Below are positions 17,344-27,130 of a stretch of DNA of 64,000 bases, piece after piece. The notes beneath the pieces were generated by a model, which saw only the letters and a list, made by a program, of their open reading frames with translations, did not search any database and was not told where the DNA came from. Made by a program: the position numbers and the translations under genes. The stretch lies in contig NZ_JAECZA010000005.1 of the NCBI RefSeq assembly GCF_016056275.1, forward strand, positions 11,628-75,627. Direction: 5' to 3'. Position 1 is the first letter of the stretch. Each line of letters begins with the position of its first letter. This stretch comes from Dendronalium phyllosphericum CENA369. GTDB taxonomy: Bacteria > Cyanobacteriota > Cyanobacteriia > Cyanobacteriales > Nostocaceae.

Positions 17344-19278
17344 TTAGTTTAGAACAGATTGCAACAATGGTTTATCTTCTGATAACTTACCAGATCGCAA
17401 CCATTCTGCTAGTTCCTCTGGAACTCTCGCTTTTATGAGGCGATCGCGCAGTTGCGAACCTTCGAGAATTTCTTTTTCTAACAGTGTTTGTGCGGTTTCC
17501 TCTAACAAGTCGCGGTTAGTTTGCAGAATGCTCAAAGCGATATGATGAGCGTTATCTACTATCTGCTTCACTTCCCGGTCAATTTCTTCAGCTACTTTCG
17601 GGCTGATAGAACGGCGCGGGTTGCCGTAACCTTCGATAAATTGCTGTTGAATTTTCTCAAATGCTACTGGCCCGAGTTTATCGCTCATTCCGTACAGCGT
17701 AATATAGCGTTCTGCCAAATCTGTAGCTTTTTGAATGTCGTCAGCAGCACCAGTGGAAACCTTACCAAAGACGATTTCCTCGGCGGAACGTCCGCCCAAT
17801 AAGGTAGCAATCCGACCGCGAATTTCATCTTCAATCATTAAGAAGCGGTCTTCTTCAGGCATCTGAATTGTGTAACCTAAAGCACCGACACCACGAGGCA
17901 CAACGGAGATTTTTTCGACTTTACCAGCACCAGGCATTAACGCCCCGATGATGGCGTGACCGACTTCGTGATAAGCGACGGTCTTTTTCTCGGTTTCATT
18001 GAGTACGCGAGAGCGTTTTTCTAAACCAGCCACCAAACGCTCGATCGCTTCGTTAAAATCTGCTGTCGTTACAGCTTGACTATTTTGCCGCGCAGCCAAC
18101 AATGCAGCTTCATTCACCAAGTTGGCTAAATCTGCACCAGCAAAGCCTGGAGTTCTGATGGCAATAGCACCTAAATCGACATCATCAGCCAATTTGACGT
18201 TTCTGGCGTGAACTTTAAGAATCGCTTCGCGACCGATTTTATCAGGGCGATCGACTACAACTTGGCGGTCAAATCGGCCGGGACGGCGTAAAGCTGGGTC
18301 GAGAACTTCGGGACGGTTGGTAGCAGCGATAATAATTACCCCTGTGTTGGCATCAAAGCCATCCATTTCAGTGAGTAACTGGTTGAGAGTTTGTTCGCGT
18401 TCGTCATTACCACCAACGAACCCGCCAGCACCGCCGCGAGATTTACCCAGTGCGTCTAACTCATCGATAAAGACAATACAGGGTGCTTGTTGTTTGGCTT
18501 GTTCAAACAAATCGCGGACTCGTGCAGCACCTACACCCACGAACAGTTCGATAAATTCCGAACCAGAGATGCTGAAAAAAGGAACGGCAGCTTCACCTGC
18601 GATCGCTTTTGCCAACAGCGTTTTACCTGTTCCGGGAGGGCCTACCAATAAAGCACCTTTGGGAATTTTTGCCCCTAATGCCGTATATTTAGACGCATTT
18701 TTGAGAAAATCCACAATCTCTTCTAGTTCGGCTTTGGCTTCATCTACACCAGCCACATCTGTGAATTTGACACCCGTACTGCCTTCAGAGTAGATCCGAG
18801 CCTTGCTTTTACCTACTGTGAGTGCAGCCGGGCCACCCTGACGATTCATTAAAAAGCCCCAAACAGCAAAGAAAATGATCGGCGGAGCAACCCAACTAAG
18901 TAAAGTGCCAATCCAGCCATTTTGGTCTGGTGGTGGTGCAGCAAACTCAACATTATGTTCGCGGAGAATCTTTGGTAAATCCAAATCGAGTGCTACTGGT
19001 GTCGTGGCAAATACCTGTTCGCTAGGTTTGCCATCTGGAGTTTCGGTTTTAATGGCATATTGGATGCGATCGCCACCCACAATTGCTTTATCGACTTTAC
19101 CTGCTTGGACTTGAGCAATAAATTCGCTATAGGGAACTTGGGATAGCCGCGGCCCAAAAAAACTAGGAACAATAAAGTTAAGCAGTAATAGAAGAGTTAG
19201 CAAAATCAGTAAACTACCGCCAAACTGCCGTACTCTCGGCGGTTTGATTTGTCTTTTGTTATTAGTTTCAACAGGCAT
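17344..19278 (-). CDS. ftsH: ATP-dependent zinc metalloprotease FtsH
   Basis: 644 residues. Two N-terminal membrane helices (about 20-40 and 125-145) flank a periplasmic/lumenal domain. The AAA+ module has a Walker A (GPPGTGKT, about 214), a Walker B ([16 protein letters not shown]) and an SRH region ([20 protein letters not shown]). The zinc protease has HEVGH (about 438) and the distal Asp region. It degrades damaged or misassembled membrane proteins, in cyanobacteria notably photosystem II D1. Cyanobacteria have four FtsH paralogues; I cannot say which one this is. A 21-bp palindrome lies about 85 bp upstream of the start. Confidence 0.96.
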   Translation of the reverse strand: MPVETNNKRQIKPPRVRQFGGSLLILLTLLLLLNFIVPSFFGPRLSQVPYSEFIAQVQAGKVDKAIVGGDRIQYAIKTETPDGKPSEQVFATTPVALDLDLPKILREHNVEFAAPPPDQNGWIGTLLSWVAPPIIFFAVWGFLMNRQGGPAALTVGKSKARIYSEGSTGVKFTDVAGVDEAKAELEEIVDFLKNASKYTALGAKIPKGALLVGPPGTGKTLLAKAIAGEAAVPFFSISGSEFIELFVGVGAARVRDLFEQAKQQAPCIVFIDELDALGKSRGGAGGFVGGNDEREQTLNQLLTEMDGFDANTGVIIIAATNRPEVLDPALRRPGRFDRQVVVDRPDKIGREAILKVHARNVKLADDVDLGAIAIRTPGFAGADLANLVNEAALLAARQNSQAVTTADFNEAIERLVAGLEKRSRVLNETEKKTVAYHEVGHAIIGALMPGAGKVEKISVVPRGVGALGYTIQMPEEDRFLMIEDEIRGRIATLLGGRSAEEIVFGKVSTGAADDIQKATDLAERYITLYGMSDKLGPVAFEKIQQQFIEGYGNPRRSISPKVAEEIDREVKQIVDNAHHIALSILQTNRDLLEETAQTLLEKEILEGSQLRDRLIKARVPEELAEWLRSGKLSEDKPLLQSVLN

Positions 19279-19360
19279 TTTTGATGTACCCTCAAATAGA
19301 ATTTGTCAGTAGTCAGTGGTCATCAGAAAAAAAAACAAATGACAACTAACAGTTGATATA

Positions 19361-19381
19361 TTTACAAAATATATTTGTAAA
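19361..19381. promoter_or_regulatory. 21-bp palindrome upstream of ftsH
   Basis: TTTACAAA, five bases, then TTTGTAAA, located 83-103 bp before the ftsH start on the opposite strand. The position suits an operator for ftsH or for the divergent small membrane protein. No regulator is known for this motif from the sequence alone. Confidence 0.35.
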
Positions 19382-19471
19382 GGTTTGTATCTGTAGGTCT
19401 ATTCTAGAAACTAGAGGCAATAGCCCGAATGAGTGCATACCCTACAAGAAAATGCGTATTGCCGTACTTTT

Positions 19472-19663
19472 ATGGAAAATCAGTTAGGATTGGTTCTGAA
19501 ATTGCTTTTACTTTCAGCTGTGTTATCGCTTTTAATTCAACAGGTGGGGCCGATTTTAGCGATTCCAGCAACAGCAACTAATGCTCTAATTATAGTTTTG
19601 TTGCCGAATGCGATCTTGGCGATCGCTCTGTTGTGGCGATTGCAAACACAGAAACAAAATTAA
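19472..19663 (+). CDS. Small two-helix membrane protein
   Basis: 63 residues from the ATG at 19472; the track start 39 bases earlier adds an unlikely polar extension. It has two hydrophobic helices (LGLVLKLLLLSAVLSLLIQQ and TNALIIVLLPNAILAIALLW) joined by a PILAIPATA loop, with a short charged tail (RLQTQKQN). It lies 90 bp before the AI-2E family gene in the same direction, possibly in one transcript. Function unknown. Confidence 0.65.
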   Translation: MENQLGLVLKLLLLSAVLSLLIQQVGPILAIPATATNALIIVLLPNAILAIALLWRLQTQKQN

Positions 19664-19753
19664 CTAAAATCATCAAGGCGGAAGTTGCTAAAATCAGCTA
19701 ACCTACTTGCACGTTAGGTAAATTGCAGCACGCCAACCACTGGGAGTTAATTT

Positions 19754-20896
19754 GTGAAACTTGGTCAATGGATCGGCTTAATCGCCATTTTTCTTTGTTT
19801 ATATGTATTGTGGCAAATTCGAGAAGTGCTTTTACTCGTGTTTGCCGCTGTTGTATTAGCTACTACCTTAAATCGGCTAGCGCGACGCTTTCAACGCTCA
19901 GGTATGAAGCGGGGATTCGCCGTCTTGTTGTCGGTAGCTATCTTTTTTGCTGGGATCGTCGGTTTTTTCTGGCTGATTGTCCCGCCTTTTGCCCAACAGT
20001 TTCACGAATTAACTTATCGGGTTCCCCAAGGGTTTGAGCGCTTTAATGATTGGCTTGACCAACTCAGAACTCGCATTCCTAGCCAGTTAGTTCCTTACAT
20101 TCCCGATCTCAATAGCCTCATCCAACAAGCACAGCCATTCATCAATCGGGCATTGGGAAGCTCTTTTGCCTTTGTATCTGGCTCTTTGGAAGTGCTGCTC
20201 AAAATTTTACTGGTACTAGTTTTGACAGGAATGACTTTAGCCAACCCCCTGGCCTACCGTAAAGTATTTATCCGAATTTTTCCTTCATTTTATCGACGGC
20301 GAGTAGATGGAATTTTAAATCAATGCGAAGTCTCATTGGGAGGCTGGGTAATAGGCGCTGTGATTGCTATGGGTGTAGTGGGGTTGATGAGTGTAATCGG
20401 CTTATCAATTTTGCGTGTCAAAGCAGCGCTAGCGTTAGGAGTTTTGGCAGGATTTTTGAACTTAATTCCCAATCTAGGGCCAACAATGAGTGTAGTACCA
20501 GCAATGGCGATCGCTCTATTAGATGCCCCTTGGAAAGCTGTTGCTGTCTTGATTCTCTATTTTATTATTCAACAAGCTGAAAGCAATTTCATCACACCTA
20601 TTGTCATGGCGCATCAAGTTTCATTACTACCAGCCGTGACTTTAATTGCCCAACTATTTTTTGTAACTTTCTTCGGCTTTTTAGGATTATTTTTGGCGCT
20701 ACCCCTGACTGTTGTTGCCAAGATTTGGCTGCAAGAAGTATTGATAAAAGATATTTTGGATGAATGGGGGCATAATCATGAAAAAGAGACTGAGTTGGTA
20801 ATAATTGCTGATTCTCCTGGAGAAGGCGATTACACAGTAGAAACTCCAATTCATAAAGAGCGACCTACTGATGATGCTTTTTCACCAGAAGAGTAG
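19754..20896 (+). CDS. AI-2E family transporter (PerM/TqsA-like)
   Basis: 380 residues starting at a GTG with a GGGAG site 7 bases before it. It has about eight membrane segments, beginning IGLIAIFLCLYVLWQIREVL, LLVFAAVVLATTLNRLARRF and FAVLLSVAIFFAGIVGFFWL. A periplasmic loop (about 85-130) and the conserved late region LNLIPNLGPTMSVVPAM and QQAESNFITPIVMAHQVSLL follow. The family includes TqsA and sodium/proton antiporters, so the substrate is not fixed by sequence. The acidic C-terminal tail (residues 340-380) is variable in the family. Confidence 0.9.
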   Translation: MKLGQWIGLIAIFLCLYVLWQIREVLLLVFAAVVLATTLNRLARRFQRSGMKRGFAVLLSVAIFFAGIVGFFWLIVPPFAQQFHELTYRVPQGFERFNDWLDQLRTRIPSQLVPYIPDLNSLIQQAQPFINRALGSSFAFVSGSLEVLLKILLVLVLTGMTLANPLAYRKVFIRIFPSFYRRRVDGILNQCEVSLGGWVIGAVIAMGVVGLMSVIGLSILRVKAALALGVLAGFLNLIPNLGPTMSVVPAMAIALLDAPWKAVAVLILYFIIQQAESNFITPIVMAHQVSLLPAVTLIAQLFFVTFFGFLGLFLALPLTVVAKIWLQEVLIKDILDEWGHNHEKETELVIIADSPGEGDYTVETPIHKERPTDDAFSPEE

Positions 20897-20969
20897 TTAC
20901 CAACAAAGGTAGGAGGTTCAGCAGTCAGCGAAGCCTTCCCCTACCTTTTTCACCTGATTCCTAGTAGTA

Positions 20970-20990
20970 CGCCAAGGCAACTTGGCGCTT
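20970..20990 (+). terminator. Hairpin after the AI-2E transporter gene
   Basis: CGCCAAG, GCAA tetraloop, CTTGGCG, then CTTT. A 7-bp GC-rich stem about 75 bp after the stop codon. The T tract is short, so termination is only likely. Confidence 0.45.
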
Positions 20991-21082
20991 TAAAGAGGCG
21001 TGGGAAAGGGGAAAAGTTTTTTATCCTTACCCTTTTACTTTTAAACCCAACCTCCACCTAACATTTTTGAGTTGGCAGACCA

Positions 21083-24000
21083 CTAATCTGACACCTTAGC
21101 TTTCGCTACTGGTTTGCCTGATGTCGCTTGACGAATTGGCAACTCAACCACAAACTCTGTGCCTTTGCCGAGTTCAGATTGGCAGTAAATTTTACCGTTA
21201 TGTTTTTCTGTAACAATCTGATAACTGATAGAAAGTCCCAGCCCTGTGCCTTTGCCCACACCCTTGGTAGTAAAAAATGGATCGAACAGCCGCGAGAGTA
21301 CCTCTTGACTCATACCGAGTCCGTTGTCGGCAATCCGAATATCAATCCAATCTTTATTGAGTACAGAGGTAGAAATTCTGATTTTGCCAGGGCTGGCGGC
21401 TTCGGCACTAGTTTGGGCGTTTCGCTCTTCTAATGCATCAATGGCATTAGACAGCAAATTCATAAATACTTGATTCAACTGACCGGGATAGCATTCTATT
21501 AAAGGTAAAGTATCATAATCTTTACTTACATGAATCGTGGGGCTATCGCCTGAAGGCTTCAAGCGGTTTTGCAAAATCATTAATGTACTGTCGATGCCTT
21601 CATGAATATTTGCGGTTTTGAAGTCGGCTTCATCTAGACGCGAGAAGTTCCGCAGCGAACTGACAATTTCACGAATGCGCTCAGTGCCCACCTTCATAGA
21701 CTGAAATAATTTCGGTAAGTCGTCGAACAAAAACTCGATTTCAGCTTTCTTTAAAAACTCTTTGATTTCTGGGCCGGCATCGGGATGATAATGTTGGTAA
21801 AGCTCCACACAGCGCAGTAACTCTTGCGTATATTGATGGGCGTGTTCTAAATTGCCGTGAATAAAATTCACTGGGTTATTAATTTCATGGGCAACCCCCG
21901 CAACTAGTTGCCCTAAACTAGCCATTTTTTCAGAGTGAATAATTTGCAGTTGGGCAGTACGCAGTTCATTTAATGCTTGGGCGAGTTGATTTGCTTCTTC
22001 ACGGGTTTGACCCAGCAAACTCGATTGCTGGAATAAGTTGGCTTGACGTAGTGCTACACTCAGTTGAGCCGCTACCTGGCTGACAAATTCCAATTCCGGT
22101 TCTTCCCAATCGCGGGCATGGGTGCATTGGTGAATGCACAATAACCCCCACAGTTCATCACCTTCCATCAGCGGCACAATAATCTGGGCTTTGACTTGGA
22201 ATCTTTCAATCACATCTAGATGCGGCACTTTCGAGCCAACGCTGTTGACATCAGACATCACTTGCAGTTTGCCTTGGCGGTATTGCGGTGCATACTGGTC
22301 GCCAAAGCAATAGTCTTGCACCTTCACAGCGAGGGTAGAATCAAACTTGGGTAGGACATCTTCAGCGATAAATTCACCACTGCAAAAACCGACATCAGAA
22401 TCAAAGCGAAAGATGCCGACGCGATCTGCGTTGAGCGATCGCCGCACTTCCTGTACTGTGGTCTTTAAAATTGTCTCTAAATCTAACGATTCCCGAATTT
22501 TGACGACCAAATCGAATAATATCCGCCGTTGTTCAGCCGATTGGTGCAGTTCATCAGCGCGAGTTTGGATTTGCGTCACCATTTCTGAACTTTGCATCGC
22601 CACTCCTAGTTGGCTAGCAACCTGTCCCAAAAATTCCACTTCCACACTATCCCACTGGCGCGGTGCAGAATGTTGGTAGGCAGCTAGCAATCCCCAAAGA
22701 TTTCGTCCCACAAAAATTGGAGTTAGGACATAGGCGCGAATCTTGAACTGCTCCAAAATATCTAGGTGACAGCGCGAGTGTCCGGCTTGATAAATGTCGT
22801 TAACAGCAAAAGTTTCGTTGTTGCGGTAGCGTCCGCCTTTGGTTTCTTGGAGGTGAGTATCCTCCCAAACGAGATTTTTACCAAACGGGTTGATACTGTC
22901 CCACTGTGCCTCAACCATGCCAAAATGACTGACAAATTCGCCACTCCAGTCGGGATTAAAGCGATAAACGCCGACTCGCTCAACTCGCAGCAATTTACAT
23001 ACTTCCTGGCAAGTGGTTTTGAGAATCAAATCAATATTTAGGGAGGAGCGAATTTTCCCAACCACTTCTGTCAGCGCCCGTTGCCGAGCGATCGCATCTT
23101 GTAGAGCCATCGCTTGTTGTTTCGACTGAGTTAAATTTTCGGCTTGCTGAATGGCAACTCCCAATTGTGCCCCCACCTGTCCGAGGAACTCAACTTCATA
23201 ATTTGCCCATTGGCGCGGCCCGGAGTGTTGGTAGGCTGCGATCAATCCCCATAGTTTCGGCCCAATGAAGATGGGCGCTAAAGCATACGCCCGAATCTTG
23301 AATTGCTCCAGAATATCGATGTGACAGCGCGAGTGAGCAACTTGATAAATATCGTTGACAGCAAAACTTTCGTTATTGCGGTAGCGTCCTCCTTTGGTGT
23401 CTTGGAGGTGGGTATCTTGCCAAACCAAATTTTTGCCAAATGGATGGATTCTATCCCACTGCGCCTCTACCATGCCGAATTGGCTGACAAATTCACCGCT
23501 CCAGTCTTCATTGAAGCGATAAATTGCCGCCCGCTCCAACTTCAGAAGTTTGCAGAGTTCCTGACAAGCGGTGTCTAGAATAATTTCGGTGTTGACAGAC
23601 GAGCGAATATTCCCCACTACTTCCGTTAAGGCACGTTGGCGAGCGATCGCATCTTGCAGTTCTGCTGTCCGTTGTTTGGTTTGTTCTAGAGTTTCTATCT
23701 GCTGCATTGCCACACCGATATGGCTGGCGGCTTGGGCGAAGAATTCAACTTCGTGAGGATACCATTGCCGGGGTGCGGAGTGTTGATAAGCTGCAAGCAT
23801 TCCCCACAGTTTTGCCCCCACGAAAATAGGCGCGATCGCATACGCCCGAATCTGAAACTGTTCTAACACCTCAACATGACAACGAGCGTGCCCTGCATCG
23901 TAGATATCAGCCACAGCAAACGGCTCATTTTTGCGATATCGTCCTCCTTGGGTTTCTTGCAAGTGCGAATCTTGCCACACTAAGTCCTGTCCAAAGGCAG

Positions 24001-24277
24001 TTAGTGCATCCCAAGGAGACTCTGCAAAGCCAAAACGATTGATAAAACTACCACTCCAATCTGTGTTAAAGCGGTAGATTGCTACCCGCTCAATCTTCAA
24101 TTGCCGACAAATATCTTGACAAGAAGTCGAACATAAGGATTCTAAGTTTACAGATGCACGAATCTTAGCCAGAATTCTCCCCAGGATTTTTTGGTACTGA
24201 ACGGCAAGCTGTAGCTGCTTGTGACATTCTTGTAGGTCTAAGAGGTTTGATGTTTCATAACCGTTTGTTATTGTCAT
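21083..24277 (-). CDS. Sensor histidine kinase with three cyanobacteriochrome-type GAF domains and a fourth GAF
   Basis: 1064 residues with four GAF domains (about 40-190, 225-375, 410-560, 600-755), a HisKA dimerisation domain (H-box AHEINNPVNFI, about 796) and a HATPase domain (N-box LNQVFMNLLSNAIDAL; G-boxes IRIADNGLGM and GKGTGLGLSI). GAF1-3 each have the bilin-attachment Cys-His (ARCHVEVLEQF, SRCHIDILEQF, SRCHLDILEQF, near 132, 316 and 502), a preceding LVWxDxHLQ and GGRYR, and AYQHS.PRQW. These are hallmarks of red/green-type cyanobacteriochromes. GAF4 lacks that Cys (VPHLDVIERF) but has DYCFG (about 656), the second-Cys position of DXCF types. It is probably a light-sensing kinase; no response regulator is adjacent. 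Confidence 0.88.
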   Translation of the reverse strand: MTITNGYETSNLLDLQECHKQLQLAVQYQKILGRILAKIRASVNLESLCSTSCQDICRQLKIERVAIYRFNTDWSGSFINRFGFAESPWDALTAFGQDLVWQDSHLQETQGGRYRKNEPFAVADIYDAGHARCHVEVLEQFQIRAYAIAPIFVGAKLWGMLAAYQHSAPRQWYPHEVEFFAQAASHIGVAMQQIETLEQTKQRTAELQDAIARQRALTEVVGNIRSSVNTEIILDTACQELCKLLKLERAAIYRFNEDWSGEFVSQFGMVEAQWDRIHPFGKNLVWQDTHLQDTKGGRYRNNESFAVNDIYQVAHSRCHIDILEQFKIRAYALAPIFIGPKLWGLIAAYQHSGPRQWANYEVEFLGQVGAQLGVAIQQAENLTQSKQQAMALQDAIARQRALTEVVGKIRSSLNIDLILKTTCQEVCKLLRVERVGVYRFNPDWSGEFVSHFGMVEAQWDSINPFGKNLVWEDTHLQETKGGRYRNNETFAVNDIYQAGHSRCHLDILEQFKIRAYVLTPIFVGRNLWGLLAAYQHSAPRQWDSVEVEFLGQVASQLGVAMQSSEMVTQIQTRADELHQSAEQRRILFDLVVKIRESLDLETILKTTVQEVRRSLNADRVGIFRFDSDVGFCSGEFIAEDVLPKFDSTLAVKVQDYCFGDQYAPQYRQGKLQVMSDVNSVGSKVPHLDVIERFQVKAQIIVPLMEGDELWGLLCIHQCTHARDWEEPELEFVSQVAAQLSVALRQANLFQQSSLLGQTREEANQLAQALNELRTAQLQIIHSEKMASLGQLVAGVAHEINNPVNFIHGNLEHAHQYTQELLRCVELYQHYHPDAGPEIKEFLKKAEIEFLFDDLPKLFQSMKVGTERIREIVSSLRNFSRLDEADFKTANIHEGIDSTLMILQNRLKPSGDSPTIHVSKDYDTLPLIECYPGQLNQVFMNLLSNAIDALEERNAQTSAEAASPGKIRISTSVLNKDWIDIRIADNGLGMSQEVLSRLFDPFFTTKGVGKGTGLGLSISYQIVTEKHNGKIYCQSELGKGTEFVVELPIRQATSGKPVAKAKVSD

Positions 24278-24875
24278 AGTTCAGTGTAAAGAAAGTTAAA
24301 TATCTAGTTTTAGTGTTCCCTGATTTATTTTTTAGATCGCATAGTAAAAACAAAAACTGAGTTTGTTTTATGTGATATTTTTAGCAAAATCGACTACGAA
24401 TAAACTCTGAGATTTGAGAGAAAGCTAGGGAAGTTTCTGATTGCGAGAATTTAATAGCTTGGAGAGCAAAGATTGTACCCACTAGCAGATTTTGTAATAC
24501 AATGTAATTTGAAACTAATACAAAAAATCATACTTTTGATAGAGGTAGCGATCGCTAAAATTGATATTCCAATTATGCAACGCCGAATTATTTAACTGAT
24601 GTGCCACCCAAGATTGTGCTAACGCTCAAGCCAAAGCAGATATCTGCTAAAGCGCATTTAATTTTCAGAAATACTCATAGTGGTTGTTGACCGCTGACTG
24701 TTAACTGTCAACTTTGGTCAATGTACAATTTAAAAGCGTAGCAGCTTAGTAGTTGACGGAATCACTATTTGACAGGAATTACCCATTTCTTACCTGCTAT
24801 TTTTAGAAAAGCAGTTAGCTGACGTGAAAACTTTCATTTCTTCATTTAGCAATATAAATTTTTTTATTAAATTTT
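24278..24875. other. Intergenic region, about 600 bp, with one dispersed repeat
   Basis: AT-rich spacer between two divergently transcribed genes. It contains copy 1 of the GTGGTTGTTGAC-type repeat at 24646-24749 and no ORF with coding character. The promoters of the histidine kinase and the M50-TPR gene must lie here. Confidence 0.6.
24646..24749 (+). repeat. Dispersed repeat, copy 1 (GTGGTTGTTGAC family)
   Basis: About 104 bp from GCTAAAGCGCATTTAATTTT to AAAAGCGTAGCAGCTTAG. It is nearly identical to 30981-31097 (same strand) and recognisably related to the reverse complement of 36534-36669. The ends are imperfect inverted repeats (TAAGCT...GC...TTTAA) and the middle has GACTGTTAACTGTC-type palindromes. 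It looks like a fold-back MITE. Confidence 0.85.
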
Positions 24876-26906
24876 ATGATGTGGCTAGTAGTAGTTTTTA
24901 TTTGTTTGGGTTGGGTTTTGTCTTTATGCTTGCATGAATTTGGTCATGCATTAGTGGCATATTGGGGTGGAGATACTTCTGTTAAAGATAAGGGATATTT
25001 GACTTTAAACCCACTCAAGTATACTGAGCCAAATTTGAGTTTATTAATGCCGCTGTTTTTTCTTCTAATAGGTGGTGTTGCTCTACCTGGAGGTGCAGTT
25101 TACATTAACCATAGTCGATTACGCAATCGCTTATGGAAAAGTGCTGTTTCCGCTGCTGGGCCGATGGCGGATCTGATTTTAGCTTGTTTGCTATCTCTGC
25201 CTTTTATGTTGGGTTGGTATTTCCTAGACCTAGAAAATCAAAATTCGATTTTATTCCCTTTTGTAGTTTCATTAGCTTATATAATTTCCCTAAATATTTA
25301 TGTTGTTTTAATTAATTTATTACCCATTCCGGCGCTAGATGGTTACGGGATTATTGAGCCGTGGTTGCCACAACCAATTCGACAGCAATTCAACAAAGTT
25401 GCTAAATATGGTATTTGGGTACTGATTGGTCTATTATGGTTTGCTCGACCTTTTAATCAATTTTTATGGGATTTAACTGCTTATATAGGTGAATTCTTAA
25501 AAGTTCCGCTGCATCTAACTATATTAGGTAGTGGAATATTTAGACAAAACTCCCAATATTTAGTTATCGGATTAGTTTTGCTTTTATGGATATTTAGAGA
25601 CAAGAATCAAACCTTACAGCAACAAGCCAATAAATTAATTTCTTCGCAACAATACGAGCAGGCGATCGCATCCTATGACAAAGCACTCAAAAATCAACCC
25701 AAAAATGCTGATGCGTGGTACTGGCGAGGCTATGCGTTTTATTCATTGAAGAAATATGAAGAAGCGATCGCCTCATACGACCGAGCTATTCAGATTCAAC
25801 CAGACTACACTGAAGCTTGGTTTTTGCGTGGTTATTCACTTTATTCATTACAAAGATATGTAGAGGCGCTTGCTGCTTACGAAAAAGCACTAGAAATTAA
25901 ATCTGACGACCCAGAAATTTGGTATTACCACGGGATTGTTCTGAAAGATTTAGGACGCTACGAAGAAGCGATTGCTTCTTATGACAAAGCAATTCAATTC
26001 CAAGCAGAATATGCAGAAGCATGGATTGAAAAAGGTATAGCTTTAGAAAAGTTACAACAAAATAAAGCAGCGCTTATTGCTTATAACCAAGGAATACAAC
26101 TAAAACCCGACTCTCAAGCTGGGATTAACCAAGTTCAATTGCTAGAAAAATTACAAAAGTACGAACAAGTTCTGAATATCTATGACCAGAGACTGAAAAT
26201 TGAACCAGAATCTATTAACCTTTGGTATTACCGAGGTTTGACTTTAGAAAAACTACAAAGAGAGGAACAAGCTTTAGAAGCATACGATAAAGCGATCGCT
26301 TTGTCGGTAGATTTCCACCAAGCTTGGTATAGCAAAGGTGTAATTTTAACTCAATTACAGCGTTATGCAGAAGCGATCGCAGCTTACGATCGAGTGCTTG
26401 AAATTAGACCTGACGATAGTAATACTTGGTGGTTGCGAGGACAAGCTTTAGCAGCAAACCAAGACTATAAAGCAGCTATATACTCTTATGACAAAGCAAT
26501 TACTATCTATTCTGACTTTTACGGTTTTTGGTTGGATCGAGGAAATGCACTCTATTATTTACACCAGTACGAACAAGCGATCGCCGCTTATGACAAAGTT
26601 ATTTCTCTCAATTCAGATAATACCGCTGCTTGGAATTACAAAGGCTTGGCTTTAACAAAATTAAAAAGATATCAAGAGGCTTTGATTATCTACGAAAAAG
26701 CCATTGAAATTCAGCCACAATATGCTGATTATTGGTACAATCAAGCCTGTTGTTATGCATTACTAAATAATGTAACCCTGGCAACTCAAAACTTAGAAAA
26801 AGCAATCAAACTCGAACCGAAAAGATTTCAAAAACTTGCCAAAACTGACAGTGATTTTGATGGAATCCGAGAACATCAACTTTTCAAAAGTTTAGTTGAT
26901 AAGTAA
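24876..26906 (+). CDS. Site-2 protease (M50) fused to TPR repeats
   Basis: 676 residues. The first 240 form a membrane zinc metalloprotease: HEFGH (about 22) is the HExxH site and NLLPIPALDGYG (about 145-157) supplies the third ligand Asp, with about six hydrophobic segments around them. From about 245 to 660 there are about eleven TPR units with the consensus YEEAIASYDKAIQ...P. Site-2 proteases cleave membrane-bound substrates such as anti-sigma factors; the cytosolic TPR tail would recruit partners. The fusion order is clear; the substrate is unknown. Confidence 0.9.
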   Translation: MMWLVVVFICLGWVLSLCLHEFGHALVAYWGGDTSVKDKGYLTLNPLKYTEPNLSLLMPLFFLLIGGVALPGGAVYINHSRLRNRLWKSAVSAAGPMADLILACLLSLPFMLGWYFLDLENQNSILFPFVVSLAYIISLNIYVVLINLLPIPALDGYGIIEPWLPQPIRQQFNKVAKYGIWVLIGLLWFARPFNQFLWDLTAYIGEFLKVPLHLTILGSGIFRQNSQYLVIGLVLLLWIFRDKNQTLQQQANKLISSQQYEQAIASYDKALKNQPKNADAWYWRGYAFYSLKKYEEAIASYDRAIQIQPDYTEAWFLRGYSLYSLQRYVEALAAYEKALEIKSDDPEIWYYHGIVLKDLGRYEEAIASYDKAIQFQAEYAEAWIEKGIALEKLQQNKAALIAYNQGIQLKPDSQAGINQVQLLEKLQKYEQVLNIYDQRLKIEPESINLWYYRGLTLEKLQREEQALEAYDKAIALSVDFHQAWYSKGVILTQLQRYAEAIAAYDRVLEIRPDDSNTWWLRGQALAANQDYKAAIYSYDKAITIYSDFYGFWLDRGNALYYLHQYEQAIAAYDKVISLNSDNTAAWNYKGLALTKLKRYQEALIIYEKAIEIQPQYADYWYNQACCYALLNNVTLATQNLEKAIKLEPKRFQKLAKTDSDFDGIREHQLFKSLVDK

Positions 26907-27130
26907 GAATTCAGCACCCAGGAGTCAGAAGTCAGAATTTATCGAGACTCTAGTATCCAGTAAGATATTCATGTATCAAATCTTCGCCTGATTCTTCAAC
27001 TATTCTGACTCCTAAATTATTCTTCATATTAAAAAAATACTCCTAAGAATAGATGACTTGGCCAGAGCCAGAGGGATAATGCTCAAGTGCGTTATTTTTT
27101 CTTATTAATTACTGACCAGGAGACTGTTCG

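Noticed and set aside
18317-18793. 158-residue antisense ORF within ftsH
   Set aside because: The ftsH AAA+ motifs on the other strand are unmistakable.
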